Source of the DNA: a bacterium
Lineage (GTDB): Bacteria; JAUVQV01; DATDCY01
DNA length: 7,826 bases
Reading direction: 5' to 3'
Assembly (NCBI GenBank): GCA_036524115.1
Contig: DATDCY010000350.1
Span: 1 to 7,826, forward strand
A program made the position numbers and the translations under genes. Under the pieces are notes generated by a model. That model was not told the DNA's origin and made no database searches. It worked only from the letters and a program-made list of their open reading frames with translations. Below, one piece after another: positions 1 through 4,169 of this stretch (position 1 is its first letter; every line of letters begins with the position of its first letter).

Positions 1-1839
1 GGCGAGCCGTTCCCGCGCTTCGGGCGACGCGCCCGGCCCCGCCAGCAGCAGGCAGTGCGCCGGGTCCGCGCCGCGGCCCACGCGCCCGCGCAGCTGATGG
101 AGCTGGGCGAGACCGAAACGCTCCGCCCGCTCGACGAGCATCACCGTCGCCTCGGGGACGTCGAGGCCCACCTCGACGACGGTCGTCGCCACCAGCAGCG
201 GCGCCGCGCCGCTGCGAAAACGCTCGAGCTGCGCGCTCCGCTCGGCCGGAGGCATGCGCCCGTGCGCCAGCCCCACGGCGACCTCCGGGAAGAAGGCGCG
301 CAGCCGCGCGGCCGCGCGCACCGCCGCGACCGCGTCCTCGCCTCCCTCCAACGCGAGCGGGCAGACCACGTAGACGCGCCGGCCGCGCGCCAGCTCGACG
401 CGCACCAGCTCCCAGGCCGCGCGGCGCCCCTCGGCGCCGACCACCCGCGTCGTCACCGGTCGCCTGCCTGGCGGCACCTCATCGATGACCGAGACGTCGA
501 GGTCCCCGTAGAGGGCGAGCGCCAGCGTCCGGGGGATCGGCGTCGCGGTCATCACGAGCAGGCCCGGCGCCTCGCCCTTGGCTCGCAGACGCACACGCTG
601 GCGCACGCCGAAGCGGTGCTGCTCGTCCACGATGGCGAGCGCCAGCCGCGCGAAGCGCACGCGCTCCTCGAGCAGCGCGTGCGTGCCCACGACGAACCGG
701 ATGGTGCCGGCGGCCAGGCCCGCCAGCAGCGGCCCGCGGCGCTCGCGCGGGACGCCCGCGGTGAGCAGCTCGACCGCGACGCCCACGGGCGCCATGAGCG
801 CCGCGAGCACCCGGTGGTGCTGCTCCGCGAGCAGCTCCGTCGGCGCCAGCAGCGCCGCCTGCCCCCCCTGCGCGCACGCCGCGGCGGCGGCCAGCGCCGC
901 CACCACGGTCTTGCCGCTGCCGACGTCGCCCTGGAGCAGCCGCTGCATCGGGCGGTCGCCGGCGAGATCGGCGAGGATCTCGCCGACGACGCGCGCCTGC
1001 GCCGCCGTCAATGCGAACGGCAGCCGCGCCTGGAAGCGCTGCGGCAGGTCCGCGGGGACCCTCCGCCCCCGGCGACGGCGCGACCGTCCGTACCGCGCCC
1101 GGCTCAGCGCGAGGCGCAGCTGCAACGCGAGCAGGTCGTCGAAGGCGAGGCGGCGGTGCGCCGGCGTCCCGCCCGCCTCGAGGGCCTCGACGTCCGCGTC
1201 GTCGGCGGGCTCGTGGACCGCGGCGAGCGATTCGACGAGGCCGGGCAGACTGAGGCGCGCACGCAGCTCCGGGGGCAGCGGGTCCTCCAGGCCGGCAGAC
1301 GCCGCGGCCAGCGCCCGGCGCACGAGCGTCCTGAGGGTCGCCTGCGGCAGCCCCTCCGTCCCTGGGTAGACCGGCCGCACCGCGGGACCGATGCGTTCGC
1401 CGTCCTCGCCGAGCGGTTCGATCTCCGGGTGCAGCATCTCGGCGCGTCCGGCTTCCACGACGACCGAGCCGTGGACGAGGACGCGCGAGCCGGCCGCGAG
1501 CAGCGGCTGCAGGTGCGGCGCACGAAAGCGGAACCAGAGGGCGGTGACGCGGCCGCCGCCATCGTCGGCCAGCACGGCCCGGAAGACGCGCCGGCGCTTG
1601 CGCGGCGTCACCTCCGGGCCGGCGGAGATCACCCGCGCCGCGAAGGAGCCGGGCGGGCCGCCGGCGAGGTCGGCGATGGTCCCGAGGCGGCGGCGGTCCT
1701 CGTAGCGGCGGGGGAGCAGCCGGAGCAGGTCGCCGACGGTGGCGACGCCCAGTCTCTCGAGCAGCGCCGCGCGCGCCGGCCCGACGCCGGGGACCAGGCG
1801 GACGGGGTCGGCCGGACGGAGGGCGGTGCTACTCGCCAG
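1..1839 (-). CDS. recG: ATP-dependent DNA helicase RecG, 3' end cut by window edge
   Basis: RecG is a superfamily 2 double-stranded DNA translocase that remodels stalled replication forks and branch-migrates Holliday junctions. The 613 visible codons carry the family layout. First comes an N-terminal helix-hairpin/wedge region (LVPGVGPARAALLERLGV, then LLPRRYEDR) and an OB-like wedge ending near EMLHPEIEPL. The helicase motifs follow: Walker A GDVGSGKT (residues 304-311), TELLAEQH, VVGTHALL, DEQHRFG (from 405), TATPIPRTLAL, ATTVVEVGLDVP and HQLRGRVGRG close to the left edge. About 80 C-terminal residues are expected beyond the window by comparison with the roughly 690-aa E. coli protein. The frame is bounded upstream by TGA at 1855-1857. 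No ATG, GTG or TTG occurs in it before GTG at 1630-1632 (residue 70), which would delete the conserved hairpin. I therefore place the start at CTG 1837-1839, overlapping the end of the DUF1858 gene. Identity is certain; the start is uncertain. Confidence 0.96.
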   Translation of the reverse strand, partial: MASSTALRPADPVRLVPGVGPARAALLERLGVATVGDLLRLLPRRYEDRRRLGTIADLAGGPPGSFAARVISAGPEVTPRKRRRVFRAVLADDGGGRVTALWFRFRAPHLQPLLAAGSRVLVHGSVVVEAGRAEMLHPEIEPLGEDGERIGPAVRPVYPGTEGLPQATLRTLVRRALAAASAGLEDPLPPELRARLSLPGLVESLAAVHEPADDADVEALEAGGTPAHRRLAFDDLLALQLRLALSRARYGRSRRRRGRRVPADLPQRFQARLPFALTAAQARVVGEILADLAGDRPMQRLLQGDVGSGKTVVAALAAAAACAQGGQAALLAPTELLAEQHHRVLAALMAPVGVAVELLTAGVPRERRGPLLAGLAAGTIRFVVGTHALLEERVRFARLALAIVDEQHRFGVRQRVRLRAKGEAPGLLVMTATPIPRTLALALYGDLDVSVIDEVPPGRRPVTTRVVGAEGRRAAWELVRVELARGRRVYVVCPLALEGGEDAVAAVRAAARLRAFFPEVAVGLAHGRMPPAERSAQLERFRSGAAPLLVATTVVEVGLDVPEATVMLVERAERFGLAQLHQLRGRVGRGADPAHCLLLAGPGASPEARERLA

Positions 1840-2032
1840 CCTTCGCCGCCTCGTTCAGCTCGCGGACGAGCGCCTTCGGGTCGAGCCCGTGGTTGACGGC
1901 GCCCGCGGCCACCGTCTCGGCCACCGCCCCCTGGCAGCCCCGGCAGCGCATCCGGTGGCGCTCGAAGACTTTGCGTGTCGCCGGCGCCGCCTTGAGGACC
2001 TCCACGATCGTCATCTGCTCAGTGATCTTCAT
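1829..2032 (-). CDS. DUF1858 (hybrid-cluster-associated disulfide) small protein
   Basis: This is a 67-aa soluble protein of the DUF1858 family, also described as a hybrid-cluster-protein-associated redox disulfide domain. It opens with the family pattern (MKITEQMTIVEVLKAAPATR), has the C30-x2-C33 pair in MRCRGCQG, and ends with the typical LDPKALVRELN helix. Family members are small helical proteins with a conserved CxxC thought to act in thiol/disulfide or metal chemistry; the substrate here is unknown. I chose the ATG at 2030-2032 because the family motif begins there. An in-frame extension upstream to 2098 runs back over the preceding gene and adds no family sequence. GGAGG at 2046-2050 lies inside the end of the upstream membrane gene, 13 nt from the ATG, which is a long spacing. 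The gap to that gene's stop is 8 nt. The gene overlaps recG by 11 nt downstream. Confidence 0.88.
   Translation of the reverse strand: MKITEQMTIVEVLKAAPATRKVFERHRMRCRGCQGAVAETVAAGAVNHGLDPKALVRELNEAAKAGE
1837..1852 (-). promoter_or_regulatory. Candidate recG Shine-Dalgarno and CTG start
   Basis: On the minus strand GAGG (1849-1852) precedes CTG (1837-1839) by 9 nt, and a purine-rich GAAGG directly abuts the CTG. This is the only plausible initiation region between the in-frame TGA at 1855-1857 and the first conserved RecG residues. It lies inside the last codons of the DUF1858 gene, whose TAG is at 1829-1831. Ribosomes finishing that gene could therefore re-initiate here. The CTG start is an inference from the lack of any ordinary start codon. 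Confidence 0.4.
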
Positions 2033-2040
2033 GGTTCCGA

Positions 2041-2457
2041 TCAGGCCTCCCTCAGCCAGGATTCGAACAGGGCCTTGCCGACGAAGAAGTCCGCCCACGC
2101 CAGCGCGATGTCGATGATCATCGACCTGAAGATCCAGTGTGTCTGCGGCGGCTGCCCGGAGATGAGGCCCAGGATGCCGAGGTGGCCCATGAGCACCGTG
2201 CCGTAGACGACCAGCATCCCGTTGAGCAGGTACGCCAGCGGCGCCGTGGCGCGACGCGCAAACAGCGCCGTCACGCCGACCAGGTCGACCAGCGGCAGCA
2301 GCGTCGCCGCCAGGTAGGAGCCGCGGAAGATCGTCTGTCCGGGGTGGTCCTTGTCGGGGAGCAGCACGGGGTGGGCCAGGTAGTGCAGCACGAGCGCGCA
2401 GGCCGCCAGGAGCACGAGCGCCGTCAGGAGCGTGCCGCGGGACGAGGTGGCGCTCAT
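2041..2457 (-). CDS. Four-helix integral membrane protein, unknown function
   Basis: This 138-aa, very hydrophobic protein does not match a family I can name. Four membrane segments are visible at about residues 9-29, 47-66, 72-100 and 112-130. A polar loop (PDKDHPGQTIFRG, 34-46) lies between the first two, and a short loop SGQPPQTHWIF lies before the last. Histidines near membrane boundaries (H25, H29, H92) and acidic residues at the start of and within helix four (D116, D123) could bind a metal or heme, but nothing proves this. The ATG at 2455-2457 overlaps the TGA of the upstream microprotein as ATGA. No strong Shine-Dalgarno precedes it, which suggests translational coupling. An in-frame ATG at 2523 would add 22 polar residues that are antisense-free read-through of the microprotein region in another frame, so I rejected it. 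The neighbours suggest it works in the membrane with the two microproteins. Confidence 0.82.
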   Translation of the reverse strand: MSATSSRGTLLTALVLLAACALVLHYLAHPVLLPDKDHPGQTIFRGSYLAATLLPLVDLVGVTALFARRATAPLAYLLNGMLVVYGTVLMGHLGILGLISGQPPQTHWIFRSMIIDIALAWADFFVGKALFESWLREA

Positions 2458-2558
2458 TGCGCGAACTTCGTCAGGGCGCCCAGCGCGAGCGTCAGCAGGA
2501 TCGCCGCGGCGTGCAGCAGCCACCAGCCGGGGGTCCCCCTCATGATCGATCTGAGCAC
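2454..2558 (-). CDS. Single-pass membrane microprotein (34 aa), copy 2
   Basis: This 34-residue ORF opens with GTG (2556-2558), has a basic N-terminus (R3, R7), then TPGWWLLHAAAILL followed by a hydrophobic stretch, and ends KFAQ. One transmembrane helix covers about residues 12-30. It aligns without gaps to the 33-aa protein encoded just upstream: identical T9, W12, W13, L15, H16, A18, A19, L22, A25 and G27. The GTG start is preferred over the ATG at 2541-2543 for two reasons. GAAGG (2564-2568) lies 5 nt upstream and overlaps the previous stop codon, and only the GTG start brings the two paralogs into exact register. Its TGA overlaps the ATG of the four-helix protein. Single-helix subunits of larger membrane complexes (for example CydX- or KdpF-like proteins) are a fair analogy, but no homology to them is visible. 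The histidine beside the paired tryptophans may be a ligand. Confidence 0.75.
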   Translation of the reverse strand: MLRSIMRGTPGWWLLHAAAILLTLALGALTKFAQ

Positions 2559-2566
2559 GGGAACCT

Positions 2567-2668
2567 TCAGCGGCCGAGCAGGAAGTGGCCGGCGGCGTAG
2601 ACGAGGCTTACCGCCGCCACGTGCAGCACCCACCAGCGGGCGGTGGGAAAGGGAGCGTATTTCTTCAC
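2567..2668 (-). CDS. Single-pass membrane microprotein (33 aa), copy 1
   Basis: This is the first gene of the minus-strand operon. GTG at 2666-2668 is preceded by a strong AGGAGG (centred near 2678) about 7 nt away. The 33-aa product begins MKKYAPFPTARWW, continues with a hydrophobic helix (about residues 12-31) and ends LLGR, so the basic N-terminus is probably cytoplasmic. WWVLHVAA matches WWLLHAAA of the next gene at the same residue numbers. A second histidine, H28, is present here but not in the paralog. The 8-nt gap to the second microprotein suggests coupled translation. The strong ribosome binding site, the paralog in register and the coupled operon position together argue that this is a real gene despite its size. 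The function is unknown; a small subunit of a membrane complex containing the four-helix protein is my inference. Confidence 0.77.
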   Translation of the reverse strand: MKKYAPFPTARWWVLHVAAVSLVYAAGHFLLGR

Positions 2669-2693
2669 CTGTGTCCTCCTCTGCCGTCCGACC

Positions 2694-2723
2694 TATCTAG
2701 CCCCGCACGTCGGAGCTTGTCAA
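2694..2723 (-). promoter_or_regulatory. Promoter for microprotein-membrane-DUF1858-recG operon
   Basis: On the minus strand a consensus -35 TTGACA (2718-2723) is followed after 18 nt by TAGATA (2694-2699), a weak -10. The first start codon lies about 25 nt further on, after a strong Shine-Dalgarno. The position directly upstream of the first gene supports it. The -10 match is poor, so this is a moderate prediction. Confidence 0.5.
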
Positions 2724-2730
2724 CGGCTTC

Positions 2731-2759
2731 TTGCCTTTCCGCGCGATTTCGTGTACAAA
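2731..2759 (+). promoter_or_regulatory. Probable sigma-70 promoter of rpmB
   Basis: TTGCCT (2731-2736) and TACAAA (2754-2759) are separated by exactly 17 nt and lie about 40 nt upstream of the L28 start. Each hexamer matches consensus at four or more positions. The surrounding segment is locally AT-richer than the neighbouring coding DNA. Confidence 0.5.
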
Positions 2760-2801
2760 GCCGGCTTCACGGAAGGTTGTGAAGAAACGGAGGATCAGCC
2801 C

Positions 2802-2993
2802 ATGTCGAGAACCTGCGATATCTGCGGCAAGCGCCCGCAGACCGGGAGCATCATCAGCCACGCGCACAACGTCAGCACGGTGCGCCGGATGCCGAATCTG
2901 CGCAGCGTGAAGGCGGACGTGCCCGGCCGCAGCAAGCGCGTCACGGTCTGCACGCGCTGCCTGCGCTCCGGCAAAGTCAAGAAGTCCGCGTAG
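2802..2993 (+). CDS. rpmB: 50S ribosomal protein L28 (zinc-binding form)
   Basis: This is a 63-aa L28 of the large ribosomal subunit, a typical length. The sequence shows the family start SRTCDICGKRPQTG, then SHAHNVSTVRRMPNL, then the C-terminal VTVCTRCLRSGKVKK. C5-x2-C8 and C50-x2-C53 form the four-cysteine zinc site, so this is the C+ form; many bacteria also keep a C- paralog under zinc-responsive control, which is not seen here. The ATG at 2802 has GGAGG at 2789-2793 with an 8-nt spacer. An in-frame upstream extension to 2643 reads through the promoter region and is not part of L28. The gene is apparently monocistronic, divergent from the microprotein operon and convergent with ridA. It ends in TAG, so TAG acts as a normal stop in this genome. 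Confidence 0.97.
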   Translation: MSRTCDICGKRPQTGSIISHAHNVSTVRRMPNLRSVKADVPGRSKRVTVCTRCLRSGKVKKSA

Positions 2994-3024
2994 CGGAACG
3001 CCCGGACCCTTCTGAGCGCTCCGC
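2993..3024. terminator. Weak hairpin between convergent rpmB and ridA
   Basis: GCGGAACGC (2993-3001) can pair with GCGCTCCGC (3016-3024) with one mismatch, leaving a 14-nt loop. It starts at the rpmB stop codon and lies 10 nt from the ridA stop, where a shared terminator would be expected. No clear U-tract follows on either strand (only TTCCGGTAT on the plus side), so this is a weak call. Confidence 0.3.
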
Positions 3025-3033
3025 TTCCGGTAT

Positions 3034-3417
3034 CTACGCGAGGGCGACCGCCTCGATCTCGACGGCGGCGCCCCGCGGCAGCGCTGCCACCTGCACGGTC
3101 GCGCGTGCCGGCGGCTCCACCGGGAAGAAGCGCGCGTACACCGCGTTCACCGCCGCGAAGTCCGCCAGGTCCGTCAGAAAGATCGTCGTCTTGACAACTC
3201 GCGCCAGCCCGCTCCCCGCCGCCTCGAGGACCGCCTGCAACGAGAGCAGCGCCCGTTCGGCCTGCGCCGCCGCGCCGCCGGCGACCATCTCCCCGCTCGC
3301 CGGGTCCAGCGGGATCTGCCCCGAGACGAACACGAAGCCCCCCGCCCGCACCGCCTGCGAGTACGGGCCGATGGCGGCCGGGGCGCCGCCGGTCGAGACC
3401 ACCTGCCGATCGCTCAT
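3034..3417 (-). CDS. ridA: RidA family enamine/imine deaminase
   Basis: This is a 127-aa protein of the RidA (YjgF/YER057c/UK114) family. It forms cytosolic trimers that hydrolyse reactive enamine/imine intermediates, such as 2-aminoacrylate released by pyridoxal-phosphate enzymes, to keto acids and ammonia. The sequence shows the usual opening (APAAIGPYSQAVRAG), FVSGQIPLDP (30-39), the central KTTIFLTDLADFAAVNAVYA, and the C-terminal signature ARATVQVAALPRGAAVEIEA. The catalytic/carboxylate-binding R105 and the E120 typical of active family members are both present, as in archetypal RidA. Length is normal. ATG at 3415-3417 has GGAGG at 3428-3432 with a 10-nt spacer. A longer in-frame ORF to 3843 runs antisense through the neighbouring gene and is rejected. 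The gene stands alone, convergent with rpmB and divergent from the cNMP-domain gene. Confidence 0.95.
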   Translation of the reverse strand: MSDRQVVSTGGAPAAIGPYSQAVRAGGFVFVSGQIPLDPASGEMVAGGAAAQAERALLSLQAVLEAAGSGLARVVKTTIFLTDLADFAAVNAVYARFFPVEPPARATVQVAALPRGAAVEIEAVALA

Positions 3418-3445
3418 CGAATGTGCCCTCCCCTTCTGCGCGCGG

Positions 3446-3474
3446 GGTCTACCACGGTTCCGGCGTCTTGACAA
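3446..3474 (-). promoter_or_regulatory. Candidate ridA promoter
   Basis: On the minus strand TTGTCA (3469-3474) is separated by 17 nt from TAGACC (3446-3451), 28 nt before the ridA start. The -35 is good and the -10 poor. It overlaps the -35 of the divergent promoter on the other strand. Confidence 0.35.
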
Positions 3475-3496
3475 CGCCCGCTCCGCGGCGGAAACT
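3468..3496 (+). promoter_or_regulatory. Candidate promoter of cNMP-domain gene
   Basis: A consensus TTGACA (3468-3473) is followed after 17 nt by GAAACT (3491-3496), a weak -10, about 50 nt before the GTG start at 3547. The -35 is convincing and the -10 is not. Confidence 0.35.
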
Positions 3497-3546
3497 GTGC
3501 CACGCTTCACATGGGCCGACCAACGCCTCAGCAAAAGGAGTGACGC

Positions 3547-4020
3547 GTGGACACGATCTCGGTGCTCAAGCAGGTGACGCTCTTCGCGGGGCTCGACGCG
3601 CAGACGATCGAACAGCTGGCCTCCATCACGGAGGTGCGCACGTACCAGTCCGGGCAGCAGATCTACGCCGAGGGCGAGGCCGACGCCGCGCTCTTCATCG
3701 TCGTCAGCGGCACCGTCCGCGTCGACAAGCAGGTCAACGCCGGGCAGCAGCAGACGCTCCAGCAGCTCTCCAAGGGCGAGATCCTCGGCGCGATCTCCTT
3801 CGTCCTCGGCGGCGAGCACAGCGTCTCGGCCCAGGCGCTGCACGACGCGGAGCTGCTCATGATCCGCCGCACCGAGTTCGACCGGCTCGCGACGCGCAAC
3901 CCGACGGCGGCCTACCGCGTCATCCTGCGGCTCGCCGGCAAGCTCGCGGCGCTGCTGCGCGACATGGACGAGAAGTTCGTCGAGCTCATCGGCTACGTCT
4001 ACGGCCGCGGCAAAAAATAG
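3547..4020 (+). CDS. Cyclic nucleotide-binding-like domain protein (Crp/Fnr sensor domain only)
   Basis: This 157-aa cytosolic protein is built as a single Crp/Fnr-type sensor domain. It has an N-terminal helix (VLKQVTLFAGLDAQTIEQLA), then the beta-roll with RTYQSGQQIYAEGEADAALFIVVSGTVRV split over residues 31-59, then the phosphate-binding-cassette region GEILGAISFVLGGEHSVSA (77-95). A long C-helix follows (about 107-150), of the kind that dimerises Crp. The helix-turn-helix DNA-binding domain is absent, so it is not a transcription factor on its own. The arginine that contacts the cyclic nucleotide phosphate in Crp appears replaced by H91 in GEHSVSA, resembling non-cAMP members such as Fnr, so ligand binding is doubtful. 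GTG at 3547 has AAGGAG (3535-3540) with a 6-nt spacer. It probably acts through protein partners. The gene ends in TAG just before a palindromic repeat. Confidence 0.88.
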   Translation: MDTISVLKQVTLFAGLDAQTIEQLASITEVRTYQSGQQIYAEGEADAALFIVVSGTVRVDKQVNAGQQQTLQQLSKGEILGAISFVLGGEHSVSAQALHDAELLMIRRTEFDRLATRNPTAAYRVILRLAGKLAALLRDMDEKFVELIGYVYGRGKK

Positions 4021-4034
4021 TCCTCTTGCAGGTT

Positions 4035-4069
4035 CATCTGACCCCGGACCGCTCAGACGGGGTCAGATG
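4035..4069. repeat. REP-like palindrome with GGGGTCAGAT motif
   Basis: CATCTGACCCCG (4035-4046) and CGGGGTCAGATG (4058-4069) form a perfect 12-bp inverted repeat around an 11-nt loop. An outer CTTGC (4025-4029) can also pair with GCAAG (4069-4073) if GGTTC is bulged out. It lies between convergent genes 15 nt after the cNMP-gene stop. No U-tract follows it on the plus strand, so it is not a standard terminator, although it may still block read-through. Its core matches the second palindrome at 6020-6101 (consensus GGGGWCAGAT). The remainder of 4070-4169 shows no gene or recognisable signal. Confidence 0.7.
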
Positions 4070-4169
4070 CAAGGCGGAGTCCGATCCGGCGACTGAGGCG
4101 GGCTAGCTGCCCGCCGCAGGGAGTCGGGAGGATTCCAACGCAGCAGATGGCCCCGTATCAGCGGTCCGG

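Noticed and set aside
55-1896. 613-codon open frame on the plus strand
   Set aside because: It is antisense to recG. The product is a low-complexity Arg/Ala/Gly/His mix with no recognisable domain, as expected for the complement of high-GC codons, while the opposite strand has every RecG motif.
2454-2668. Microproteins as light-harvesting or CydX-like subunits
   Set aside because: The single helix with a histidine is only superficially similar. The WWxLHxAA pattern and lengths do not match a family I can name, and no partner genes (puf, cyd) are present.
2643-2801. In-frame upstream extension of L28
   Set aside because: It runs through the divergent promoters and the first microprotein gene's ribosome binding site. 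L28 begins at the ATG at 2802 with its own Shine-Dalgarno.
3034-3843. Longer ridA ORF starting at 3843
   Set aside because: The added 142 residues are antisense to the cNMP-domain gene and cross the promoter region. The ATG at 3417 has a good ribosome binding site and matches RidA family length.
4035-4069. Hairpin as a classical rho-independent terminator
   Set aside because: There is no U-tract after the stem on the plus strand, and on the minus strand the T-run at the end of the cNMP gene is about 20 nt away. The shared core with the 6020-6101 palindrome favours a repeat element.
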